In this document: piece after piece, positions 29,075 to 36,472 of the stretch
How the letters are laid out: every line of letters begins with the position of its first letter
Position numbering within the stretch: the first letter of the stretch is position 1
Assembly (NCBI GenBank): GCA_045540975.1
Contig: JAZQIE010000072.1
Coordinates: forward strand, 1-64,000
From: SIG510 sp045540975
GTDB lineage: Bacteria; Bacillota; Clostridia; Oscillospirales; JAAYXM01
DNA length: 64,000 nucleotides
Direction of reading: 5' to 3'
Notes under the pieces: generated by a model
Told to the model about the DNA's origin: nothing
Database searches by the model: none
The model's input: only the letters and a program-made list of their open reading frames with translations
Translations under genes and position numbers: made by a program

Positions 29075-29088
29075 AAAGGGGATTGTTC

Positions 29089-29493
29089 GTGAATATTGCA
29101 CTCATTGCACATGACAAAAAGAAAGAATTGATGGTGCAGTTTTGCATCGCGTATTTCGGGATTCTGTCCAAGCACAATCTGTGCGGAACGGGTACCACCG
29201 CGAAACTGGTCAGCGAGGCGACCGGTCTGGACGTCAAGCGCTTCCTTTCGGGTCCGCAGGGCGGCGACCAGCAAATCGGCGCGCGTATCGCGTATAACGA
29301 GATTGACTTGGTGCTGTTTTTCCGCGATCCCATCTCACCCGTGCTGCATGAAAACGACATGATGAGCATTCTGCGGCTGTGCGATGTACATAACGTCCCG
29401 ATTGCCACCAATGTTGCAACCGCGGAGGTCCTGGTTCTGGGGCTGGAGAGCGGTGCACTTGCATGGCGCGATATTGTAAATCCGAAGAAGTAG
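29089..29493 (+). CDS. mgsA: Methylglyoxal synthase
   Basis: A 134-aa MgsA that converts dihydroxyacetone phosphate to methylglyoxal plus phosphate, a bypass of lower glycolysis. Motifs: [14 protein letters not shown], the phosphate-binding GTGTTAKLV, the catalytic region [14 protein letters not shown] and FFRDP. The GTG at 29089 has AGAAAGGGG at 7-nt spacing; the TTG at 29083 would be too close. In Clostridia mgsA commonly ends the mre/min cluster, as here. Confidence 0.94.
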   Translation: MNIALIAHDKKKELMVQFCIAYFGILSKHNLCGTGTTAKLVSEATGLDVKRFLSGPQGGDQQIGARIAYNEIDLVLFFRDPISPVLHENDMMSILRLCDVHNVPIATNVATAEVLVLGLESGALAWRDIVNPKK

Positions 29494-29496
29494 GAA

Positions 29497-29525
29497 TTGA
29501 CAGTTTGGCCTTATCGTGATATGAT
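29497..29525 (+). promoter_or_regulatory. Strong promoter of the malate/lactate dehydrogenase gene
   Basis: TTGACA (29497-29502), a 17-bp spacer ending in an extended -10 TGA, and TATGAT (29520-29525). It begins 4 nt after the mgsA stop and is among the best matches in the window. Confidence 0.85.
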
Positions 29526-29556
29526 TTTATAAGAATTTAGAAAGGGGTTACATCCT

Positions 29557-30651
29557 ATGGCATACTATAAATTACCTGAAAAAGCAACCAGAAAATTCGT
29601 TGAAGACCTGTACGTGGGCTACGGCTTCACCGCTCAGCAGGCAAAGGACATCGCAGACGTTCTGCTCATGGCTGACCTGTACGGCATCGAGTCCCACGGT
29701 ATTCAGCGCTTGATCCGTTATCATGACGGCATTCAGGAAGGTCTCATCGTTCCGAAGGCAGAGCCGGTCATCACCCATGAAACCAAGCTCTCCGCTGTCA
29801 TCGATGCAAAGATGGCAATGGGTCAGGTGGTTTCCAAGATGGCAATGCAGATGGCAATCGACAAGGCAAAGGAGCATGGCTTCGGTGCTGTCGTTGTCAA
29901 CCATTCCAACCACTACGGTATCGCGGGTTACTACACCCGTATGGCGGTTGAGCAGGACATGATGGGCTTCTGCTTCACCAACACCGAGGCAATCGCAATC
30001 CCGACCAACGGCAAGAATGCAATGCTGGGTACCAACCCGATCGCATTCGGTATGCCGGCGGATCCCACCCCGTTCCTCTACGACGTGGCAACCACCGTTG
30101 TTCCGCGCGGTAAGTTGGAGGTTTACAACAAGAAGGGCGCTCCGCTGCCCATGGGTTGGGTGGTTGACGCAAACGGTCTCGATACCACCAACGCCGGCGA
30201 AGTCATCCAGAACATCATCAACAAAGCAGGCGGCGGCATCCTGCCGATCGGCGGCTCCTCTGAACTGACCGGTTCCCACAAGGGCTACGGTCTGGGCGCA
30301 ATCGTTGAAATCCTCACCGCAATCATGGCGGGCGGCGTGACCTCCAACCATGTTTCCCACTGCGGTAACGGTGATACCTCCGAAGCATTCTGGGCAATCG
30401 ACTACGGTATGTTCGGTGATAAGGCGACCATGCGCAAGAACTGCTCTGTCCTCCTCGAAGAGCTGCGCAACAGCGCAAAGGCAGAGGGTCAGACCCGTAT
30501 CTACACCCACGGTGAAAAGGAACTCGAGTCCACTCAGGAAAAACTGAGAGACGGTCTGCCGGCAAACGAAAAGACCATCGGCGAAATGCAGAAAATCGGC
30601 GCAACCGTCGGTATCAACTTCGAAGACTACTTCGGCAAAGTCATCGACTAA
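29557..30651 (+). CDS. Malate/L-lactate dehydrogenase family oxidoreductase (Ldh_2)
   Basis: A 364-aa NAD(P)-dependent dehydrogenase of the Ldh_2 fold, which includes malate, sulfolactate and ureidoglycolate dehydrogenases and is unrelated to classical LDH. Family motifs: GIESHGIQRLIRY with the active-site histidine, NSNHYGIAGYY, FTNTEAIAIPTNGKNAMLGTNPIAFG and GGSSELTGSHKGYGLG. The substrate cannot be fixed from sequence; an abundant malate or 2-hydroxyacid enzyme is likely. The promoter is strong and AAAGGGG precedes the ATG, so high expression is expected. It is monocistronic and ends in a terminator. Confidence 0.9.
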   Translation: MAYYKLPEKATRKFVEDLYVGYGFTAQQAKDIADVLLMADLYGIESHGIQRLIRYHDGIQEGLIVPKAEPVITHETKLSAVIDAKMAMGQVVSKMAMQMAIDKAKEHGFGAVVVNHSNHYGIAGYYTRMAVEQDMMGFCFTNTEAIAIPTNGKNAMLGTNPIAFGMPADPTPFLYDVATTVVPRGKLEVYNKKGAPLPMGWVVDANGLDTTNAGEVIQNIINKAGGGILPIGGSSELTGSHKGYGLGAIVEILTAIMAGGVTSNHVSHCGNGDTSEAFWAIDYGMFGDKATMRKNCSVLLEELRNSAKAEGQTRIYTHGEKELESTQEKLRDGLPANEKTIGEMQKIGATVGINFEDYFGKVID

Positions 30652-30662
30652 TCAAGAAAACG

Positions 30663-30693
30663 AAAATCCCGAGTCATATGACTCGGGATTTTT
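30663..30693. terminator. Bidirectional terminator between ldh and amidohydrolases
   Basis: A 13-bp perfect stem starting AATCCCGAGTCAT closes on itself and has A4 to the left and T5 to the right. It ends the dehydrogenase transcript and the leftward amidohydrolase operon. Confidence 0.87.
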
Positions 30694-30694
30694 C

Positions 30695-31594
30695 TTACTT
30701 ATTGAGGAGTTTGAGTGCGTTTTCGCGGCAGACCTTGTTGTAAGCCGCCTGCGAGATTTTTCCGGATTCCACCGCATCGTCGAGGAAGAAGGAAAGCTTG
30801 AAATCGCCTTCCATCTGGTCGGGATGGCAAATGTCGGTGCCGAAATAGAGGCGATCCTGGAATTCTTCGATGAACTTGTAGCCAAACTCGGGGTCGCGCA
30901 TGATGGCGTTTCCGCCGCTGCCTGCGGACATATCGCTGTGCAGATTCGGATACTTGCGCATGAGCTCGACCACACGTCCGCCCGGAATGACCGGACCTGT
31001 GGGATAACCGTCACGGACTTCCGCGGTGCAGTCGCCGCTGATTTCCGCCCAGTATTTTTGGCTGTGACCGATGAAGATGAGATTCGGGAACTCCTTGAGG
31101 GATTTTTCCAGTCTCGGAAGACCCAAATCGTCCACCAAGCCGTAGTCACGGCCTTTGTTTCCGATGTGGAACAGAATCGGCATCTCGCACTTTTCCGCGT
31201 GGCGGAAGAGATTCCAGACCAGCGGCTCGTCAAAGTACAGATTCGCGGTGAGTTCACCGATGCCGCGTGCACCGTGTTCCTTGTACCACTCGAGCATGGG
31301 GGTAAAGTCCGCATCCACATCGTTGATGATGTTTCTCGGGTCAACGTTGCAGAACCACGCGAGACGGTCGGGGTAGAGTGCGGTGAGTTCCATCGCTTCC
31401 TCGTTGGTCATGGTGTGGCAGCCCCATTCGGGAGAGATGAACGGGAGCTGAACACCCAGTTCAATCCCCTGCAGGTCGAAGAATCGGAACATTTCCTCGG
31501 GGGTGAGGAAATCACCGAGCTTCGCGGAATAAAAACGCGGAGTCCCCTTTTTCATGACCACATGGGTATGAATGTCGATTTTTTTAACTAACAT
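30695..31594 (-). CDS. Amidohydrolase_2-family metal hydrolase, paralogue 1 of 3
   Basis: A 299-aa TIM-barrel amidohydrolase. The metal site can be traced: H9 and H11 in IDIHTH, H143 in LFHIGN, H177 in FIGHSQ and D254 in FGTDICHPD. This set matches the ACMSD/amidohydrolase_2 branch, which includes decarboxylases and hydrolases. It has no signal peptide. The barrel core (about 100-250) is almost the same as in the two upstream paralogues, while residues 12-60 and the segment after GTD (HPDQMEGDFKL) differ. It is last in the three-gene operon. The substrate is unknown. Confidence 0.85.
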   Translation of the reverse strand: MLVKKIDIHTHVVMKKGTPRFYSAKLGDFLTPEEMFRFFDLQGIELGVQLPFISPEWGCHTMTNEEAMELTALYPDRLAWFCNVDPRNIINDVDADFTPMLEWYKEHGARGIGELTANLYFDEPLVWNLFRHAEKCEMPILFHIGNKGRDYGLVDDLGLPRLEKSLKEFPNLIFIGHSQKYWAEISGDCTAEVRDGYPTGPVIPGGRVVELMRKYPNLHSDMSAGSGGNAIMRDPEFGYKFIEEFQDRLYFGTDICHPDQMEGDFKLSFFLDDAVESGKISQAAYNKVCRENALKLLNK

Positions 31595-31607
31595 GATACA
31601 TTCTCCT

Positions 31608-32510
31608 TTATTTGTAAAACTCGCCGTTTAAGAGACGGAGTGCATTCTCGCGGCAGATTTTGTTGTATGCGGTTTGGGAAATTTTGCCCGATTCCACCGC
31701 ATCATCGAGGTAAGCCGAGAGGTGGAATTCGTTTCTCGGGTCACACACGTCGGTGCCGAAATAGAGGCGGTCGCTAAATTCCTCAAGGAAGGCATAGCCA
31801 AATTCGGGGTCGCGCATAATCGCGTTTTCCGCGCTGCCCGCCGAGAGGTCGCCGTGGAGATTCGGGTATTTGCGCATGAGCTCGACCACACGTCCGCCCG
31901 GGGTGACCGGACCCGTGGGGTAGCCGTCGCGCCCTTTTTCATCACAATCCCCGCTGATTTCCGCCCAGAATTTCTGGCTGTGGCCGAGGAAAATGAGATT
32001 CGGGAATTCTTTGAGGGTCTTCTCCAGCCGCGGAAGACCGAGTTCGTCAATCAGACCGTAGTCCGAGCCGTTATTTCCGATATGGAAGGTGACGGGCATT
32101 TGGCATTTCTCCGCATGGCAGAAGAGATTCCAAACGCGCGGGTCGTCGAAATACATATTTGCGAGCATTTCACCGATGCCCTTTGCGCCAAACGCCTTGA
32201 AGCTGTTTAAGATGGGGGTGAAATCCGTTTCTTCGTTGTTCTGACCGAAGCGCGGGTCAATACAGCAAAACCACTCGAACAAATCGGGATACTGACGTAC
32301 CATTTCATAGGACTCTTCGTTGGTGATTTGGTGGAGTCCTGCCTCGGGCTTGACCACGGGCAGCTGTACACCTTTTTCAATGCCCATTTTGTCGTACATC
32401 TTACGAAGTTCGTCCGGAGTGGGGAACTCGTAGAAGGTGGGGTCTAAGCGGTATTGCAGACATTTGTGCAGGCACGCGTGAACATGGATGTCGATTTTTT
32501 TGACTAACAT
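31608..32510 (-). CDS. Amidohydrolase_2-family metal hydrolase, paralogue 2 of 3
   Basis: A 300-aa paralogue with the same metal ligands: HVH near residue 9, FHIGN, LGHSQ and FGTDVCDP. The region after the first HxH is cysteine-containing and distinct (ACLHKCLQYRLDPTFYEF), so the active-site lid is likely to differ. It shares long blocks such as AEKCQMPVTFHIGN and LPRLEKTLKEFPNLIFLGHS with paralogue 3. It lies 13 nt upstream of paralogue 1 and 12 nt downstream of paralogue 3, each with its own ribosome-binding site. The substrate is unknown. Confidence 0.85.
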   Translation of the reverse strand: MLVKKIDIHVHACLHKCLQYRLDPTFYEFPTPDELRKMYDKMGIEKGVQLPVVKPEAGLHQITNEESYEMVRQYPDLFEWFCCIDPRFGQNNEETDFTPILNSFKAFGAKGIGEMLANMYFDDPRVWNLFCHAEKCQMPVTFHIGNNGSDYGLIDELGLPRLEKTLKEFPNLIFLGHSQKFWAEISGDCDEKGRDGYPTGPVTPGGRVVELMRKYPNLHGDLSAGSAENAIMRDPEFGYAFLEEFSDRLYFGTDVCDPRNEFHLSAYLDDAVESGKISQTAYNKICRENALRLLNGEFYK

Positions 32511-32522
32511 AGCGGATTCTCC

Positions 32523-33419
32523 TTATTTGTAACGCTCGCGGTTTAAGAGTTTGAGCGCATTTTCGCGCGAGATTTTGCGGTATGCATCCTCGGAAAGCCT
32601 GCCTGAGAGCACCAACTCGTCGAGGTACTTGGAGAGCGGGAATTCATTGTGCGGCGAGCAAATATCCGTGCCGAAATAGAGGCGGTCACGAAACTCCTCC
32701 ATAAACGCGATGCCGAATTCGGGGTCGCGCATGATGGCGTTTCCGCCGCTGCCTGCCGAGAGGTCGCCGTGGTGATTCGGGTATTTGCGCATGAGTTCCA
32801 CCACACGGCCCGGGGTGACAGGCCCTTCGGGATAGCCGTTGCGGAGTTCTTCGGTGCAGTCGGCGCTGATTTCCGCCCAGAACTTCTGGGAGTGGCCGAG
32901 GAAGATGAGATTCGGGAATTCTTTTAAGGTCTTTTCAAGTCTTGGGAGTCCGAGTTCATCGACAAGTCCGTAATCGCCGCCCATGTTTCCGATGTGGAAG
33001 GTGACAGGCATTTGGCATTTCTCCGCATGGCGGAAGAGATTCCACGCACGCGGGTCGTCAAAGTAAATATTCGAGCAAATCTCACCGATGCCCTTTGCAC
33101 CGAAGGATTTGTAATACTCAATCATGGGTGTGAAGTCGGAGGTCTCGTCATTCTTCATCCAGCGCGGGTCAATGTTGCAAAACCAGTCAAGCGTCTCGGG
33201 ATAATCACGGACAAGCTCCATGATTTCTTCATTGGTGACCGAGCGGTAAGCGCACTCACTTCCGATGCTGGGGAGTACCACACCTTTTTCAATGCCCCAC
33301 GCGTTGTATTTGACGCGAAGCTCTTCCGGAGAGGCATAAGAGGAATTGTCGCTGTGGATACGCGGGAAGCCTTTGGTACGGGCGGTGTGAACATGGATAT
33401 CAATTTTTTTTACAAGCAT
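32523..33419 (-). CDS. Amidohydrolase_2-family metal hydrolase, paralogue 3 of 3
   Basis: A 298-aa paralogue, first in the operon. HVH, FHIGN, LGHSQ and FGTDICSP supply the metal site. It has lost one glycine in the PGGR turn present in the other two (PVTPGRVVEL). Its start at 33419 (MLVKKIDIHVH) follows AAAGGAGT; the longer frame runs through the promoter and lacks homology. Near-identical starts (MLVKKIDIH) in all three copies support tandem duplication. The substrate is unknown. Confidence 0.85.
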   Translation of the reverse strand: MLVKKIDIHVHTARTKGFPRIHSDNSSYASPEELRVKYNAWGIEKGVVLPSIGSECAYRSVTNEEIMELVRDYPETLDWFCNIDPRWMKNDETSDFTPMIEYYKSFGAKGIGEICSNIYFDDPRAWNLFRHAEKCQMPVTFHIGNMGGDYGLVDELGLPRLEKTLKEFPNLIFLGHSQKFWAEISADCTEELRNGYPEGPVTPGRVVELMRKYPNHHGDLSAGSGGNAIMRDPEFGIAFMEEFRDRLYFGTDICSPHNEFPLSKYLDELVLSGRLSEDAYRKISRENALKLLNRERYK

Positions 33420-33437
33420 AGCCAAGACTCCTTTTTT

Positions 33438-33490
33438 GTGGTACAATGAAGTTACGGGGTCATTGTAGCACAGAATCCCGCTAAAAGCAA
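33438..33490. promoter_or_regulatory. Divergent promoters with 34-bp dyad operator
   Basis: Leftward: TTGCTT (33490-33485), 17 bp, TACAAT (33467-33462), for the amidohydrolases. Rightward: an extended -10 TGG-TACAAT at 33439-33447 for the nucleotidase gene, without a clear -35. The two -10 boxes are mirror images within one inverted repeat: arms GTGGTACAATGA (33438-33449) and its complement with one mismatch (33460-33471), spacer 10 nt. One regulator bound here would cover both promoters. Confidence 0.65.
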
Positions 33491-33507
33491 GGAAAAGGGG
33501 AAAGAAA

Positions 33508-34080
33508 ATGAGCCATAAATTTTTTGCATTTTTATACCGCATGAAGCACATCGAACGCTGGTCGCTCATGCGCAATACCCAAAAGGAAAATATCGCGGAG
33601 CATTCGTATTATGTCGCGGTTTTGGCGCATACCTTGGGTGTCATCCGCCGCGATGTGTTTGGGGTGGCGTGCAGCCCCGAGCAGTATGCCCTCGCCTCGC
33701 TGTATCACGACATTTCCGAGATTTTGACCGGGGATATGCCCACCCCGATTAAGTATTTTAACCCTGCCATCCGCGATGCGTATCACCAAGTGGAGAAGAT
33801 TTCCAATGAGAAACTCATGTCGCACCTTCCGGATGAGATGCGACCCGAGTGGGAAGGTCTTCTGGAAACCGAGGGGGATGTCAAGACGGTGGTACACGCG
33901 GCGGATAAGCTCTCCGCATACTTAAAATGCGTGGAGGAGGTTTTCTCGGGCAACCGCGAATTTGAGTGCGCGAAAGACCAGACCGAGGCGGCACTCCGCG
34001 ATTTGCATATGCCCGAGGTGGATTACTTCCTGCGCGAGTTTGCACCCGCACTCGAACTCACGCTGGACGAAATGGAATAG
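33508..34080 (+). CDS. HD-domain 5'-deoxynucleotidase, YfbR-like
   Basis: A 190-aa HD-superfamily phosphohydrolase close to E. coli YfbR, which dephosphorylates deoxynucleoside 5'-monophosphates. The metal ligands are visible in RNTQKENIAEHSYYVAV (first His), LYHDISEILTGDMPTPIKY (HD) and VVHAADKLSAYLKC (final Asp). GGGGAAAG precedes the ATG. It is divergent from the amidohydrolase operon and ends in a terminator. Whether it works with those enzymes is unknown; shared control is suggested only by the dyad. Confidence 0.88.
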   Translation: MSHKFFAFLYRMKHIERWSLMRNTQKENIAEHSYYVAVLAHTLGVIRRDVFGVACSPEQYALASLYHDISEILTGDMPTPIKYFNPAIRDAYHQVEKISNEKLMSHLPDEMRPEWEGLLETEGDVKTVVHAADKLSAYLKCVEEVFSGNREFECAKDQTEAALRDLHMPEVDYFLREFAPALELTLDEME

Positions 34081-34083
34081 GCG

Positions 34084-34109
34084 AAAGGACGGCAACGCCG
34101 TCCTTTTTT
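34084..34109 (+). terminator. Intrinsic terminator after the YfbR-like gene
   Basis: AAAGGACGGC, an AAC loop, the complementary arm and T6. Confidence 0.87.
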
Positions 34110-34110
34110 C

Positions 34111-34139
34111 TTGCAGAAACGCGCGGTTTTTGGTATGAT
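34111..34139 (+). promoter_or_regulatory. Promoter of the rhamnose-linked AraC gene
   Basis: TTGCAG (34111-34116), a 17-bp spacer ending in TGG, and TATGAT (34134-34139), an extended -10 promoter right after the terminator. Confidence 0.75.
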
Positions 34140-34169
34140 ACAAATAACGATACTTTTTTTGGTGATGAT

Positions 34170-35129
34170 ATGATGAATCAAGCATTGCTCGACCGCCTTG
34201 CGGTCATCACGGAGGAGGAAGAAGCCATCCTCTCGGGCCGCGCGCAAATCAAACGCGAACTTTATATGCAGGGCGAGAAAGACACGGTGAGTGCGAAAAA
34301 ACTGCTGGATGCGGGAAAACTCATCGACTACCGTCCGCACACCCGATTCATTCGTTTTCCCGCGCACACACACGATTATGTGGAAGTGATTTATATGTGC
34401 CGCGGGGAAACCGTTCACGCGGTCAACGATACCCAAATCACACTCAAGCAAGGGGAACTTTTGTTTCTCAATCAGCACGCGGTCCATGCGGTGGAACGCG
34501 CGGAGGAATGGGATATTGCGGTCAATTTCATTGTGCTGCCCACGTTTTTTGCGCAATCACTTGCCGCGTTGGGGGAAGCGGAAACCCCGCTGCGCCGCTT
34601 TTTGCTGGATGCACTTTGCGGACAGACCGACGGCCCCGATTACCTGCATTTTCGCGTGAGCGAGGTGGTTCCCATCCAAAATCTGCTGGAAAACCTGCTC
34701 TTTGCACTGTTGGAGGAGTCGCCCGTGCGCCGTGCGACCGCGCAGATGACCATGACCCTTCTCTTTCTGCAGCTTTTGGGACAAACCGACCGACTGGAAA
34801 CCGAGACCCGCGCGCAAGCGGTTTTGGTGCAGGTGCTTTCCTACATTGAGGAGCATTATGCAACGGGAAGTCTTGGCGAGGCGGCACGGCTGCTGCATTA
34901 TGATTTTTACTGGCTCTCGCGCGAGATCAAGCGCCTGACCGGGAAGACCTATACCGAACTGGTGCAGGACAAACGGCTTGCGCAGGCGTGCTTTTTGCTC
35001 CGTACCACAAACCGAAATGTGGATGAAATCGCCCGTGCGGTGGGGTATGAGAATATGGGATATTTCCATCGCATTTTCCGCGGCGCATTCGGGGTGTCAC
35101 CGCGAGAATACCGATTGCAAATCAGGTAA
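34170..35129 (+). CDS. AraC-family regulator, probable activator of rhaBAD
   Basis: A 319-aa regulator with an N-terminal cupin sensor (about 50-180; FPAHTHDYVEVIYMCRGETVHAV and NQHAVHAVE) and two C-terminal helix-turn-helix motifs (about 220-315; GSLGEAARLLHYDFYWLSREIKRLTG, then NVDEIARAVGYENMGYFHRIFR). The ATG pair at 34170/34173 follows only a weak GGTGATG; the longer upstream frame overlaps yfbR. Its position 71 bp before rhaB on the same strand suggests that it senses L-rhamnose, like RhaR/RhaS. This is context-based. Confidence 0.85.
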   Translation: MMNQALLDRLAVITEEEEAILSGRAQIKRELYMQGEKDTVSAKKLLDAGKLIDYRPHTRFIRFPAHTHDYVEVIYMCRGETVHAVNDTQITLKQGELLFLNQHAVHAVERAEEWDIAVNFIVLPTFFAQSLAALGEAETPLRRFLLDALCGQTDGPDYLHFRVSEVVPIQNLLENLLFALLEESPVRRATAQMTMTLLFLQLLGQTDRLETETRAQAVLVQVLSYIEEHYATGSLGEAARLLHYDFYWLSREIKRLTGKTYTELVQDKRLAQACFLLRTTNRNVDEIARAVGYENMGYFHRIFRGAFGVSPREYRLQIR

Positions 35130-35200
35130 CTTTTTCAGTTAAATCAGGACCTCCCGAAACCGTGTGAAATGCGGTAAACTAAACCTCGGAGGTGAGTGCT

Positions 35201-36472
35201 TTGCGCACATATCTTGCAATTGATATCGGCGCGTCCTCGGGTCGGCACATTGTTGGCTGGCGTGAGGACGGAGAATTGAAAACCCGCGAGGTCTATCGCT
35301 TCGAAAACGGAGTGGAGGAGCAGGGCGGACATTTGGTGTGGAATCTCGCACGCTTGGTGCGAGAGGTGAAGGCGGGCATTGATGCCGCGCTTTTGCAATA
35401 CCCAAAAATCGAGAGCCTTGCGATTGATACCTGGGGTGTGGATTATGTCCTGCTGCGCGGCGAAGAGGCGGTAAGCCCGATGTTTGCCTACCGCGATGCG
35501 CGTACCGAGGCGGTCATCGAAGAGGTCCACAGCATTGTTCCGTTTTCCGAATTGTACCGAAAAACAGGCTGTCAATTCCAGCCGTTTAACAGTATCTATC
35601 AGATTTACGATGACTTGCGCCGCGGCAGACTCGAGGGGGTCACCGACCTTCTCATGCTGCCCGAGTATTTGATTTACGCGCTCTGCGGCGGTATGGCGCG
35701 TGAGTACACCAATGCGACCACCACAGGTCTGGTCAATGCGAAAAGCGGTGAATTTGACCGCGAGATTATCGATGCATTGGGTCTTCCGCCGCATCTTTTC
35801 CCGTCTCTCAGTAAGCCGGGTACGGTGGTGGGCGAGTACAAGGGCATCCGCTGTGTGCTTTGCGCCACCCATGATACCGCGTCCGCGGTGGAGGGGATTC
35901 CGATGGAAGGAAACGCCCCGTATATCTCGTCGGGCACATGGAGTCTCTTGGGAGTCAAGACCCCGCACGCGATTTGTGATGAAGCATCCCGATGTGTGAA
36001 TTACTCCAACGAGGGCGGTGTGGGCTACAACCGTTACCAGAAAAACATCATGGGGATGTGGGTGGTAAACGAACTGCGCCGTGAGATTTGTCCCAAGGTG
36101 CTGTTTGACGAGTTGGTCGGACTTGCAAAATGCAGTACGTTTGACCGTGTTGTGGATGTAAACGACGCCGCATTTTTGGCGCCGAAGAGCATGAAAGAAG
36201 CGTATGACACCGCATTGGGTACGCCGTGTAATACGGTGGGAGATTATTTCCGCTGTGCTTACCGCTCACTCGCGGTGAGTTATCAAACCGCGCTCGAGGA
36301 ATTGGAGCGCAACACCGCGACCCGCTACGATACGCTGTATGTGGTGGGCGGCGGTGCGAAAAACGAATACCTCAACGAACTCACCCGTGCGGAAACGGGA
36401 AAACGTGTCATCGCGCTTCCCATTGAAGCAACCGCACTCGGAAATCTCAAGATACAAATGGAGGTCGACTGA
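35201..36472 (+). CDS. rhaB: Rhamnulokinase
   Basis: A 423-aa FGGY kinase phosphorylating L-rhamnulose at C1. It starts TYLAIDIGASSGRHIVG and keeps the ATPase fold motifs LAIDTWGVDYVLL, TGCQFQPFNSIYQI, CATHDTASAV and the C-terminal YVVGGGAKNEYLNELTR. The TTG at 35201 is taken as the start: GGAGG lies 8 nt before it, while the GTG at 35192 overlaps that site. Its stop overlaps the rhaA ATG. Shorter than E. coli RhaB (489 aa) but complete at both ends. Confidence 0.92.
   Translation: MRTYLAIDIGASSGRHIVGWREDGELKTREVYRFENGVEEQGGHLVWNLARLVREVKAGIDAALLQYPKIESLAIDTWGVDYVLLRGEEAVSPMFAYRDARTEAVIEEVHSIVPFSELYRKTGCQFQPFNSIYQIYDDLRRGRLEGVTDLLMLPEYLIYALCGGMAREYTNATTTGLVNAKSGEFDREIIDALGLPPHLFPSLSKPGTVVGEYKGIRCVLCATHDTASAVEGIPMEGNAPYISSGTWSLLGVKTPHAICDEASRCVNYSNEGGVGYNRYQKNIMGMWVVNELRREICPKVLFDELVGLAKCSTFDRVVDVNDAAFLAPKSMKEAYDTALGTPCNTVGDYFRCAYRSLAVSYQTALEELERNTATRYDTLYVVGGGAKNEYLNELTRAETGKRVIALPIEATALGNLKIQMEVD

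Noticed and set aside
29557..33419. Metabolic operon linking the Ldh_2 dehydrogenase and the amidohydrolases
   Set aside because: They are convergent and separated by a strong bidirectional terminator, so shared function is not supported by arrangement.
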